This document shows positions 11,733 to 25,600 of a DNA stretch of 64,000 nt, piece after piece (position 1 is the stretch's first letter; each line of letters opens with the position of its first letter). The translations under genes were made by a program, and so were the position numbers. The stretch covers positions 84,317,501 through 84,381,500 of the forward strand of contig NC_092588.1 in the NCBI RefSeq assembly GCF_047663525.1, read 5' to 3'. Source of the DNA: Anas platyrhynchos. Taxonomy: Eukaryota > Chordata > Aves > Anseriformes > Anatidae. The notes beneath the pieces are model-generated. The model made no database searches. It was not told the DNA's origin and worked only from the letters and a program-made list of their open reading frames with translations.

Positions 11733-14700
11733 GTCATTGCTGTTGCTGTTATGTATATAAGTCTTTGAAACATGAATGATAAGATAAACTACAGGATGAT
11801 TATATTCATCAGGAATTTAGTGTGTACACCCAATTTCTGTATTCTACAGCCTAATATTTATTTGAAAGACCTTGATCAAAAACAGTACAGGTGCCTGTAT
11901 AGGAACACATATCCTGCCTTATCAAGAACCACTCATTGAAAATTTATTTTATTGTGTGTTGAATTTACTACCATTGCATTACAGTTTATCAGTATTCAGG
12001 ACCACATTTCACAGTGTGTTGAAGAATAGAAAAATCTAACCAGAGATGGAGCAGTCAGTAAGCAGAAGAAAAATGCTTTTCAGTCTATTCTAGATACAGT
12101 TCTCTTTTCTCCCTTCCTGTAATTATCATCTTTCAATAATATTTTAACAATAGTTGAAAATAAACTCCTGAACAACAATTATTACTACTTTATAGCACGA
12201 TTCATCTGCATAGTATTTACACAGCATTAAAATCTCAAGAACCTCAAAAGCAGCTAATCAAATTTTATAATGTTATTCATAGATGCAGTTCTGATGAAAT
12301 TCAGCAGGGTAGTCATGTGAAAAAGGCTTGTGGGATTCAGTGCCAAATTAAGATATATAGTTGCAAATGCTGAGGCTCAATGTGCAGGTGTCTCAGCTGA
12401 GGCAGAGAGACCAACATATACTGAGTACTAACTATTAAAAGTTTTATGTTTTAATTTACACTCTCAGATTCTTAAAAATTTAATTTTAATTTCATAAAAT
12501 TATGTGTTATTCTGACAAACCAAAAGTTTGGCAAAGGTACAGATATTGTCTTATATCTATATACCCAGAAAACCTGATGTTCCACTGCAGGTTTTACCTC
12601 TCTGCTTGGCACATTAAAAAAATCTGTAGAGTCCTTCTCACCTGAGACAAGTAGAAAGTTCTAGACAAGAGGAGACACAAAGTCACTGATTTCTAAGAAA
12701 ATTCTCTCCCTGATTTCAGAAAAAAAAAAGCAAATAAAAAAAGCAAAAAAAAAGGCTTGCATTTATATTGGCTGTAAAGAAACCCTATAAAGACATGAAA
12801 TGAGGAGATGTTTCTGCTGCAGCTGCTCTCAAAACCTAAGAGCACTGGAAGTACTACATATTTTTAGTGTCTATATGAACTCTGATTTGTCTTCCCCCTA
12901 AGAAATGAAGGACTGTAATGAGTATCACAAAACCTACTGATGTCTTGCTTAGTCTGGAGTCACCCCACTGAGACTGAATTTACAGGGTAGGCACACTTCT
13001 TCTTTATCCTCAATCTGGAAGATCCAGGTTCAGTTTAGGGGCACCACTCCTGTCTCTGGACAAGAAAGAGCTAAAATATCAAGTTGAATTGACCATGCAA
13101 ATAGATTTCTATGGGAAATGAAGAAGCATGATAGACAAAAACAAAGAAAACATCATCTCTCAGAAGGAGATGAAGTAATGCAGTAAAGCAACTGCTGTGA
13201 CTGTGCAGAGATTCAGCCTGGGGACAGCAAGACCAAGGAGGATTACGGAGCTGAGAAATGTTTGGGAGACATCCATGTTTGAATAATCATTACCAAGAAG
13301 TTATAAAATATGCTAGTGCATGAAAAAAAAATGTTTTAATTGTGGATATCAGAGGATGAATATAAAAGCTATTCACTTAAAGAAGAGATTAATTACAAGT
13401 TAGGATGTGCAGTGTGCGAACAGCTAAGGTTACGGTAGATAATAATTTTGAGGGTAAGAAGATAAGCAGAATTGATACAAGATAAATATGACCAATTCAG
13501 AAGGACTGTGTAATGAACTAATGGCAAGATGTACTAAGTACAACATGAAGTACTTAAATGATACAAATTGCAAGGAAGGACAAGACTATGTTATTGGCTA
13601 TTGAATTTATTGCTTTGATTAAGACCATCTTTTGGCAGTTATACGCTGCAAGAATACCTACAAACCTATAAATACTGCCTACTGATATTTTGAAGCAGTG
13701 AAAAAGCATTTCCAGGCATCTCTTAGATGTTGTTTTATCATGGAAAAAAAATCAACAAATTATTTTTTTACTATTATTTTTAATTTCATGTATCTGGAGA
13801 AATCATTAACTCCTCAATCTCAGTATTTTCAAATACAGTTGTGCATTTTTCTAATTCCTAAAAGATCACCTAGACTAATTCCCTTTGCTGTTTCCGAAGC
13901 AAGTTTTTGTTAGCATACAGAAGTAAATAGAATGAATTCTCTACAATAAGATATATTGGCCCAATGAAACTGGGCTTTAGTATCAAAAAAAAAAGCAACT
14001 GAATTTGTCTTCTAGACAGTCAACAGGCTAGACTGTAAAGTAAACCATCAACACAGGTCTTCACAAGACATTAAAAGAAAGGAACACTTCGTACTTTCAA
14101 AAGGAGTATTTCAGATTCAAAAGGTCATTATGCAGTAAAGCTAAAAATGTTTAGCACTGTCTTTAGAAGAAGATACAATATTTATTTGCATTATATGAAT
14201 ATTTAGCTTTGTAGAGTAACCTGTAGCAACTGTATGAAGATATTTTGATTTCTTCCTGAATACAAATATCCTTCCATAAGACTCTCCTCATTCAGATGCA
14301 TGCACTTCTTCCTTTTAACATCAGCTAATATTTGCAGACATAAATCATGCAGCATAGGAAAACATATTTTTTTTATTTATAAAGATGATACACTACCACC
14401 AAACATTTAAAGATTTTTCCTTTCCTTCTCCTCTCCCAAGATTAGAAAAATAATAAAAATTTCCCACTACTCCCTTATTACATAAAGCTCATGGGTATCT
14501 TACACCAATGTTGTTCTCTTCAAAAGAGATAAACATTTATTGTTGTTTTCCTTTTGACTTACTGCTTAAACTTCCATACACAAGCCACATTTCTTAAACA
14601 CTATTTATTGGGTATTTGCGTAGAGAGGGAGGGGGCAGAATTCTGTGTATGGTGGTGGTGCAGCTTCTGATACAGCTTCTGTGTAAAAGGGAGTGTTACT

Positions 14701-15390
14701 GAGAAAGTACCATACAACTGAACAGCAGCCATTAGAAGACAAAAGTTACTCTGTTGATTGCCAGTGGTGAGTTTTATCCACTGCTCTAAGGTTAATTACA
14801 CTGTCTTTGATGAAATGTCTACAAAAATATCTAAAGGACATGTTACTATCCAAAAACTCAAAATCTATTTCTGCTGCTGAAATGTCAATAACCTTTCAGG
14901 TCCTGTATTATTTTTACAAAAACTGATATAACATTGCTTTTAAAGGAGCTATTGTTTAACAATTTAAGCAAACTATACTTTATTGTTGTGCATTTTAACA
15001 ACAACAACAAAGTTCAAAAAAATGAGGTAGATTTTTTGTTTTTCCTTTCTGAATTCTAATCCAGTTAAACTTGCTATGGTTCAATTGAAAAATAAATCAG
15101 AGAAACACTGAAAATTTCAATAAGCCTTTTGCTTTATATTCCAAGATGTCTCGTAAAATAACAGTTTTCTAAGTTTGAGAAAAGTGACAGTTCCAGCAAG
15201 AGAAAAAAAATATAATAAGAAACAATCTGGAAGAAACTAGCTTTTGAAAAAGGAAGTAATTGCAAATATGTTATTGAGATAACAATGGGATGTTAATTTC
15301 AAAAATTAGGTTTACCCATTTCTTTGCATCAGTTTATCAAGAGAACTTCTACAATGGAAAAAAAATGTATGTTGAAAAGAACTGCATGGA

Positions 15391-15500
15391 TCACAGGTTT
15401 AGTAATGGGATTTGGAGCCTTTCACTTTGAGGTCATGGGTTCAAATTCAGCCCAATTTAGAAATGGCCAAAAGTTAATAGCAAGTAAAGGCCTTTTGTGA
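15391..15500 (+). mobile_element. Possible ancient tRNA-derived SINE remnant
   Basis: GGTTCAAATTC at 15438-15448 is close to the RNA polymerase III B-box consensus (GGTTCRANNCC). About 40 bp upstream, 'tttagtaatggga' is a weak A-box-like match. This is the spacing expected of a tRNA-derived SINE head. No cloverleaf can be folded, there is no poly(A) tail or clear 3' end, and I cannot name a family. An isolated chance B-box is a real alternative. The limits given are approximate. Confidence 0.3.
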
Positions 15501-16904
15501 CCTGTGTGTGAAATGATATAACAATATCAATTCCTTCTACTGGATGCGTATTTATACTAAAAAACTTGTTGCATCAATATTTCACCCCAGTTTTTCACCG
15601 TCTTGACTGTGGGATTCTCTACTGGCATTAAATTCAATAGATTAGTCATTACTGAATGTGAGATCATAGTTATTGAAATGAGACAATTGAGACAATTACA
15701 ACAGAAATACACTAGATGGCATTCAGTGTATTCATACACCAGAATACACAAGGCATTCAAATAAAGCCCCCAGACTGTATCCAGGCAGGTTTGCATGAAG
15801 AATGCAAGTCAAAATCACTGGTCGAAATAGAATATGACCTCATATACTCATTGTGATTTCAACATTCCTCTTTTTGAAAAGTAGTTAGATTTTTAACATG
15901 GAAAGAGTAGAGTAAATTCTGAGTATTAAATTTCATTAAAAAATCAGTGAAAAAGAATAAGGAACAAGACATGAAGTGATTCACTATTTGGAGTTGCCTA
16001 GACTTACCTATTGATTATGGAAGAACCAAAGGATAAACCCACCTCTCTTTCATGCACTTAAAGCAAACACCTGGAGTTATTAAGGACAAAGTGCATCAGC
16101 TTTAAATATAATTTAGAGTCCTGATTTCAAGAATAAGCAGTTGACAGCATTCTTCTCAATAAAAACTACGTTTTTGTTATTCAAATTAGGTACAGGACAG
16201 ATCACTTTTTCAATGTCCTTTTAACAATTAACATTAAAACTTCTTGAGATATAGGAAATACACTAACCATAAAATGCGTCTTTCTTGAAAATTCTGGATA
16301 GTTGGAAGCTTTATGTGTGAAGTCCGTACAAACTCAGAAGGAAAATGCACCTTAAATTATCAATACAATTTTCACTCAATCTGTCAGTTGTGGATCTTTT
16401 TTTCTTTAATAAGTTGTCTAAAATATCTTGCAGGCTGTGTTATTCCTCTTTGATGTTACATCAAGTGAGAAAGATTAAAGTCTGGCTTGAATTTATCACC
16501 AATGACATTTCTGTGACTTTGGTCCATCAATCCTTTGTGATGGGAAGATGTCAGAACAAAGTCAACACAAATTATGTAATGTCACTCCACCTAAACCACA
16601 ATGCCAAATAAGCTGATGAGGCATACTGCTGTGGAGTCTATTTCCTCCTATAGGTTACATTTATAGGTTCATGCTTCTGATTTATAATTCTCCAGAGATG
16701 ATGAAATTCACAAGGATCAAACCATTTTGGACTAATTGTTACATATCTTGCATGATAGCTTGATCCTTTAATACAGTAATCTCAATTGCTAAAGTATAAT
16801 TCCCCTCTTTGCTCTTTCAGAATTTATTAAGGAAGTTGTAGAAACAGGCCCCTCAAATAAAAATACAGTTGAAATATATTTATGAGAGCTGCGGGAAGCA
16901 GCTG

Positions 16905-16924
16905 CTGGAAATTTTAATTTCCAG
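16905..16924. other. Perfect 8-bp hairpin with 4-base loop
   Basis: CTGGAAAT and ATTTCCAG flank TTTA. Two further 'ttccag / ctggaaaa' motifs follow within 50 bp, so the half-site is repeated. This may be a protein-binding palindrome or chance. Confidence 0.45.
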
Positions 16925-19900
16925 AATTTTCCAGAAAACCTTCTCCTTTACTATGAAGAAAAGACTGGAAAATTCTCTTTGTGACAAATGACATTCAACT
17001 TAATTGCAAATCTGCAATGTAAGGTGAGGTGATAAATCCCAGTGGAATTTTTCTTACATTTTCAACTCATTTTCTAATGTTTAATTTTTTTAATTGATTT
17101 TGTCAAAATTTTATAAAATTATTTTGTAGGGCTATTTGAAATTACTCTGCTTTCATTGATGCCTACAGTCCCAGAAACTCTAGAACTGTTATTTGAATAA
17201 TAGTCATAATGATCTTTTAGGCTTATTATTTTAAATGCACAGTACAGAATTTCAGCCTGCACTTGAGAATTGCATAGGTCTCTCTTCATACATTAGTTGA
17301 GCCTTCATGTACTACTTTTTTGTTGTTTTTCATTTGTTTTTGTCCATTTGCATTGAATATACTTATTCATCTTTCCACAGTGAGAATTTTTTAACATGAT
17401 TCTGACATGGAAACCAAACGTATTTGACAGAAGTACACATGCAGTTTAGAGTCTAACACTGGTGGCAGTTCTTCACAGTGATTTTAGTTAATATACCACC
17501 ACCACAGCAAATAAACTAGACCAATTTGCTTGAGAGACTGAGTGTTAAAACATTACAAATGTTCCAGTTTTAGTTTAAAAGTTGTCGCTTATTTTAATTA
17601 TGTTAAATTATTTTGTATGTATACCCATCAAAATGCTACACAAATACTACACAATTAATATGCATTATAAACAGCTACTATGATGACATTTTTATCCCAT
17701 TCCCCAACCCCATCCCACCCACCCCTTTTAACAGGATGTCTTTTATTCTACTATAGTGATTGAAAAAAAATCCACTTATAAGAACATCCTCCAAAGACAA
17801 AATGTAGGGACTAGATCATGCCAAATCACCAGCACTCTAAAGCCTGGTAACCATTCTGCCTATTACCAACCAAAAACTGTTAAGAAGTTCCCACATGTAT
17901 GTGTATACACATTTATGTATAAAATATGCTTGCCAATTCACATGTTCCAATGATATTGCATTTGACTATTCCCTCACACTGGAAAGATGATAAGTTGATC
18001 AAGGATTGCTCATTAACCATCCTTTACAAAGTTACTGATTGAACAATAATCTTAAAAGATCTTGCTTGCCATGAATAGGGGGAGATATGTAGACTTTTTC
18101 TTGTCACTTCTGTACACCTATCTCCATTAAAAATTATCATCTTATTTGCAGTCTCAATAGTTATCTAAACTTGATTTGCATTAAGAACGATTTTAAGTCA
18201 ATTGGCCAACTTTAATATGCATGCCAATCCTGAAGGTGTAATAATCCTTAAGAAAAGTCTACCAGAATATATTCATAACACTTATTGCACAATATGCTAT
18301 GCCAGGATAAAGAGAACAGATAATATGTTAACATCATTTATGCAGTGAAAAATAGTTTTAGAACCATTACACAGGGATTGAAGAAAAGGAGGGTCTGCCA
18401 GTGGCCACAGTTCATCTTAAAAACTCTCCTAGCAAAGACAAGACAGTGGGTACTATATCTCAGCTCCAAATACCCTATAGCAATTTGTGATTCTCATTAA
18501 CATATTTACTAGTAAAATCCTAAACATAATTGAAAACCCATAAAAAAATTCCCCCCACACCTCTTTTTTTTAAGAGAAGAAAAATAAAGCAAACACATGA
18601 CAATACATATATTACTCAAAGCTTAATATAAAGTAAACCTGCAAGTCTGTGAAAGATTGACAACATGAACTTTTTTTTCCCTCCTAATACTACATATATT
18701 TTTGTTTCATACCTTCTCATGGTTCTTCATGGAGGTATTCTGCCCATTAGTTCATAAAAATGACCATGTGTTTGGAACACCAGTCCCAACACCAAGACAG
18801 AATGATGACAGTCAATGTCAACAACCCTCATGTTATCACAAACATTTTTTTTAAATAAAATTGTATCTGTGGAAAAAAAAAAATAAAATTACTATTCTGC
18901 TTCATCCATTATGCTGGCATCTACGATCTTCAGCTTCTAGGGAATACTCCCCTAGAATTGAAAGAAAGTGGAAATGTCAAAACTGTCCTTTCCTCACTGT
19001 ATCAATGCCAAAATTCAAGTAATGTTTTAGATTAGAAGCTTCTTCCACTGTGGGCTGGAAGAAGGGAGTGTCTCTGAAGGTGTACAGAAAGCACATCTGC
19101 AGACATCTGTGTGTATGTGCTGGAAAAATAATAATAATAAAAAAAGGTCTGCTTTTAAAATGTTGGTGAATTTTGGCAGTGAAGAGAACAAATTATGGAA
19201 TGAGTGTTCTATGTCTGCAATTTTTATGGGCATGCTGTTAAAATTTTAGTTGTCACTTACAATAATTAATGGGGGGCAGTTTAAAATCCAAATGGTGAAC
19301 AAAGCAAGCAAACAAATTTCTAAATTTGGTCCTCAAAACAGCAATTGGGAAATAGCTGTATCCTGTAGCTGTATTGGGAAATGGCTGTTACCGTGGAGGT
19401 GAAATAATAGCTTTTCCCACACAGCACTGATTCCACCTCTGAGCTCTCTGTTTCACTCCACAACAAAACAGACCAAATTTTTCAAAGGCATATAGATTTG
19501 TAAATGCTTGTGCCTCAATGAACTAGAGAGATCACATACTTTTTTATTGTATTACACAACTTCAGAGCACGTACATGTAGTTTTCCAGTAGTAGCAAAAG
19601 TAACTTCTACAGAGATGCTGAGTGGAAGAATGACATAATGCAGCATTGGAAGAAGGCCCCAGGACACAAAGAGACTTGGGATAGATCAGAGAAAACAAGA
19701 TGAAGAATACAGTTAAAGGTGTTCATGTGCATGGACATAAAGAAGAAAGAGACTTATAAAATTGGAGACTACAAAAATGAGGACAGGGAAGTTCCAATGG
19801 CATTTGTTTAGCCTAGAGATGGCTTATAACAGACTCCTACAAACTGGTCATACATAGTGACCGATTTCTCAAAAGAGTATTTGATCCTTTTCCAATAAAA

Positions 19901-21317
19901 ATTTGGAAGAAAAAACAGGAGAAGGAGGATGGGAGAAGAGAGATTCTGACAGAGAAAATTTTATAAGCCATTATTCATTACCTTTTCTTCATGAAACAAA
20001 CTACCTATCAGAGCTGCCAAGAAAAAGAAAAACCTTCCGGGGACAGGGAGAACTTCTATTTCAAAATGAGCAATCAAATTACCAGAGTGTCTCCACTGGA
20101 AAGCTTCAGTGGATGACTAACTGCTGCCTTCTGCTCATTACTTCTCTCGAAAGATGAATTGAGGTCCTTTGTATTCTCCGGTAACTGAAGTTTCCGTTTT
20201 GCCTTTTCTATTTTTAAGAAGTAGTTACAGATGAAGAGAAAATGTGCTGCAGTAATAGAGCCACATCAGGAAATATCCTCCTCAGCTGCTGTTCAGAAAC
20301 ATTTGAAATGCCTTCTAATAGAATGCTGCTTGTCCCATAACATTTGTAAGTGACTGTGCTTCAAATGCAAATTTCTTCATTACATTGGATTGCATTAAAT
20401 TTTATAAGTACTCTGCTGCACATATCCCCTAAAAACAATTTGCTGAGAAAATAAAACGATGTGGTATGATGATATGCATCCATTAGATAATACCTGGAAA
20501 TAGCTTTATAAACATATTTCATTTTAGTTGCTACTTAATGATTTAGTTTTATTGGGTAGCTTATGGATTCAGCCATTTCAGTGCAATGAACTAGAATCAT
20601 CTTCAGAGATGGAAACTTTATTAGTTTGATTATTATGCCAAAAATGACAAGCACATGTAGATTTATAAAACAGGAAAAAAGTTACAGTCCATTGACTGTG
20701 CCCTTTGTCAGCCTTTAAAGCCACTAACTAGAAGTACATCTCAGCATTGTTAACATCAGTTCTCTTCCCAGGGAGTGCCTTATTAATATTGTTTGGTAGC
20801 AGATAATAATAGGCAGATACTTTCTGAAAATGCCAAAGTACTAATTTTGGGATGAGACAACACAATGTAGGCCAAGATCACTCATGCTCGTTAAAAGCAC
20901 CTTTACAACCTAGTGAAAAATCAGAGGTGTTACAAAGGGATGGCAAAATCCCAATACCTCTAAACAATCCTGATTGTCTAAATTCACTAGCACTACAAAC
21001 AGATGAAGTGGTCTTCACGGATTATTTTGAACTATCGTGCATTTCTGCTCAATCTAGCATGCCAGCAACAAAACTGCACCTCACATTCAATTCTACATAA
21101 AGTCACCAGAGAGAAATATATTCACTGAATTTAATTCTAGGCAATATTTTGCTCTTAGACAATTCTCAACAATGTCAGCACTTTCAAGCTCAAACCTAAT
21201 GCCCAATTCAACTATCTAATCTTTGCATGTGGTCAAGAAAAGATGGATAACCACTGGATGGTTAGATGGAAAGATGGATTACCCTGACTGCATGGCAGAG
21301 ATCACGCTAATCCAGTC

Positions 21318-21324
<7 letters not shown>

Positions 21325-21351
<27 letters not shown>

Positions 21352-21362
21352 CAAAACAAAAC
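21325..21362. repeat. A27 run followed by CAAAA units
   Basis: Twenty-seven uninterrupted A residues run into CAAAACAAAAC. It resembles the tail of a retroposed transcript. However, no AATAAA lies within 30 bp upstream, and the adjacent 82-codon frame (20852-21100) matches nothing I know. Confidence 0.85.
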
Positions 21363-22642
21363 ATAGGGTCCAAAACACAGCAGTTCAAACAGAAATAATA
21401 CAGTGGCAGATTATTTTCCTATGTCTACCAAAATCCTCTCTTCAGTTTATAAACTGACTGATGAGACTCATTTTTCTGCTGCAGACGAGCTCTTAAGAGT
21501 TCTAGGTAATGGGACCATTAGCTGTCCTAAAAACAAACAAAAAAAGATCTTTAAAAAAGAAAGAATAAAAAGCAAACCAACATTATATTAATATAATCAA
21601 CTAAATTAAACTAAACAAACAAACACTTTCATTCACCTTCTCTTTGTGCAGGCTTTTGGGAGCTGGAATATTTTTGCAATGACAACATTACTTCAACGAT
21701 GCTCTAAGCATGTATCTGGTCAATATCATGTGGATGTATAATTTTTTTCAGAGCTGCTACACACTGCGCCCTTCTCACCTCCATGCTCACCATGTCTCAG
21801 AATGTTGTCCTTTCCTCACCTCTCTCCTGTGCATAACTCCTGACTACAACTCTTGTTTACCAGCCACATCTCTGAAAACACTATAAAATAGGCAGTGGAG
21901 CTGAAGTGGGGCCAGAAACCGCAAAGGAAGAATAATATTACACATTAACTGATTAGCATGAATTTCCATATTAATTCCCTTATTACTGTAGAGCACCTAA
22001 CTTGTTTCAGTGCAGCGCAGCAACTCCTATGAACCTGCTCATGTAATTTTTATACAAGATGTTTTCTGGAATTGACTTATTTTCCTATAGCTAGGCAGTA
22101 CAAAACCCTTTAGAGCACTTTTCTTGGAAAACAGAAATATGTTTATTTTAACAAATAAATTTTTTTGTGTTTTGACACAGTATATACATGTAAATTTATT
22201 TTTTTTCATTTAGTTACCGCGAGACATAATTCTTTAAAATAATTGAATAAAAGCCTGGCTGCAGAGAGACAATCACTGGGGGACAAATCACTGCCTCGAA
22301 GTTCAGGCCAATTTCTCAAATATTGCTAGAACTCAAAGAGTTAGCAAATGCAGCTGGTGACTAGCAGCTTTTTTTTGATGAACAGGTGGAGCTAAGCTGT
22401 TAATGGGAAAGATCTCCTGGATGAGGTTTTATACATTTGTTATAGGCACATGACAAGTAACACAATGATAACAAGACATGATACTTTTTGTGAGGCACAG
22501 AAGTATTGTCATCATGAATGCAGGTGAAAGTGTTGTTCTTTGGTGGCACAGCAGTAAAGAATTCCAAAGCAGAAGCTCCTTTCATTACCCCCATGCTCTC
22601 AGGTATTCAGAAATACTACCCTACATATAGGACAGTGATGAA

Positions 22643-22668
22643 TTTTATTTATTTATTTATTTATTTTT
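22643..22668. repeat. (TTTA)n microsatellite
   Basis: Tetranucleotide repeat of about six units. Confidence 0.9.
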
Positions 22669-25600
22669 GTAGAGTCATTGTTAAAGTACATCCCATTGTA
22701 AGCTTTAGTTTAGTAATTCAACACATCCCAAAAGAAGCTATACAATATTTTAAAGTGAGCTAAAACAAGCCCTGTACACAAATGCAGTAAGGCTATCTTA
22801 TTGAATAGCTGAGTGCTTCCGTTCATACACCTGGATGTTCTAAAAAATCTCTCAGTCTGCCCTCAGGGTCAGGAAATAATTCTGACAGGAAAGAGAGATC
22901 AAAGATGAACTTGCAGTGACAGGGACACTGCACGTTTCACACTAGTAAACAAGAGACAATTCCTCTTTTCCTCCATTGTCTTGAGTTAGTGCTTGTTTGC
23001 ATGAGTTGAAGTACTTAAACTCATCTTCTGCTGTAGGACAGCACACAAAAGTATTCTTTATGAGAGAACTGTCACTAGACAAAATGAAAGATATTGTGTC
23101 ACTTAAAGCTGAGTTATTTTTTCCCTGGTTGGGCATTACCATCAACACCTAGAAATCTTACCTGAGAAAAAAAACTTTGCTGGAGAAACTGAGAAAGTAT
23201 GAGCATTTCATTTTACTTTTACAATTTGTTAATTTTCATGGCTTTTTAGGAGTGAACAAGATAATATTAGCCAGAAATCTGTCAATTCCTATAGCTTTGC
23301 TCACTCACTGCTTTTTGGTAATTGTATTTATGGAAACTTGTTTCAGAGGAAAATCTACAAAAAATAAACAGCACTTCAGTAAAAGATAGTATTGAGAAAA
23401 GGCAGTTTCACAATTGGAGGCAACATACAAACTGAGTACTGAATGATACAATGATATTGTGGAAATGTTTTGTTCCCTGAAAACCATTAAGTGTATTTTC
23501 TCTGAACATTTTGCTGTTTCTTCATTTCTCTGCCCTCTAAAGGGCAGTCTGCAGTTCTTTTTGAATACTGCACAAAAGCCTATTTATACCTCAAACTATG
23601 ATCTTTAGAATCCTAACAGTTACTCTTCAAGAGTCTGTTCACAGCATCATTAGCTTCCTATACCAACAAAAAGATCCAGATTTTAGCGATTACAGGAACT
23701 ACAGCTTTGGCTATCAGTAATGAATGGAAAATTATATGGGGCACAAAAGTACAAAAGAGATTGCGTGAGATATTATTGCATGAAGGGATGGCAACTACAA
23801 TCAATATCCGTTCTCGTAATCTTACAGTCGTGTTGTACTTCTGCAGCTGAAGAGATTCTAGAAAATAAATTCCTTAGCTTCCGTCTTTGAAAAAAAAATA
23901 ATATAAATATTATGTCTAATTCAAAGAGCACTGCTAATTATGTGACTGATTTTTCATTGCTATGTGTGGAGTGAATATTGCTGAATACCAATTTTGAAAT
24001 GGTGACAATATATAACTTAAATTATCAGTGTCATTTCATATTCACAAATAATGTATTAAGAGTGAGTTAGAAAGCAATTCCACAGAAGTTTCAGAAGGTA
24101 AATCTGAATTCCAGGTTTCATTTTCAACAAAGCAGTTATTCTAGATCCTGAGCTTTGCCTTACAAACTATTTTTTCCTGACACACGCACTTTTTCAGACA
24201 AACCTAATAAAGCATAAGAAATATGGCAAGTTAAAGAGTACATTTTCACTTCACAAAAAGAATACTAACATTTCTTTAGCAATTAAGTAGCTTTTTTTAT
24301 TATTGTACAATTATGCAAATATACATTTAGACTAGATAAAATTGTGATAATTCATAAGAAATTATTCATAAGAATCATTTCACATTGTTTTGCCCTGTCA
24401 TTCTTTACGATTCATTTGCTACAAATTGGTTCATCTGAAGTTTGTCATAAATGCTTTATCTACCTTTCAGAAGTCAATAAACAGCTAAACAGTTTCACAA
24501 AGCCATAGAAAACTAGGATTTTCTCTAAGTTTTCCTGTGACTGCAACTTACATACTCATCGTAAAATAAATCAAGCTGTTCCTGACCTATTTAATTCAGA
24601 AACCTTTTGGAAAAGATCTTGTCCTACAAGAGGTTTAATTCTTTATCTACTTTAACTTTATCTACTGATTATATAAGTAGGGGGAACTTGTGGGGATCTG
24701 AAGACCAGTTTCTTACCATGAAGGGGGGCATATATCCAGAGCAGTGAAAAAAGGTAGCAGGATGAAGCTAGTGCCTAAACTGGATAATTTATCCTGAAAG
24801 ACTTATATTTACTTATATGTCTACAACAAAGCTTACCAAAAACTGCCATCTACAGGCAAACAATCACACTCTGCTCATACACAAAGAAAATATTTAAGGC
24901 TACAAAAATGCTGCACAACTGCAGTAGTTTCTCTATCCTCCGTGAAGACAAATGCACACCCATATAGGTTAAGCACTGTATTTTCTCTTTGATTTACAAT
25001 TTCCACATAAGTTCAATTTGACTTTTCCTGTTTCAGTTCAATAAATCTTGCTATCCTGTGCAACCTCTTAACAGTGACTGATGAAACAGGCAGTGTAACT
25101 TCCCAAGAGTATAACATGTAACAGTCAGATGGGTTCTGTAGTTAAAACCAATACTGAAATACAGAAGACATACAGTGTATAGTGCACTGTTCCAATCAGG
25201 GCAAGTGGTTTTGTATGCTTAACCGTGCATTTCTGGTTTTCCTTAAGCCCCTAATGTCAATCATAACCTAAGAGAGGATGTCATGTTTAGTCCACCAAAT
25301 GTGATTTCAGTTTAATGTGACTTTACTATTCCTTGGATTGAAGAATTTTATAAACAAATTATCATTTTGACAGCAGCATTACAATATTTTGAATGGTGCT
25401 GTCTTTGCTGTTGAAGTAATTTGGAAACCCTTGCATGAAAATGTTTTTGCATATTCAAAATAATTGGACTTTGTATGTTTCTAAATGTTGAAGTAACCTT
25501 CAATATTGTACTGAATATGCATCTTCATTTACTTTTGTATATGAATGTCACAAAAATAATACCACATTATTTGGTGATTCTAAAAACATTCAGAAAAAAA

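Noticed and set aside
15391..15470. A tRNA gene at the B-box-like motif
   Set aside because: No acceptor, D or anticodon stem can be formed, so it is at most a SINE remnant.
20852..21100. 82-codon frame upstream of the A27 run, as a possible retrocopy
   Set aside because: No known protein match, no AATAAA before the A run, and the frame ends more than 200 bp before it.
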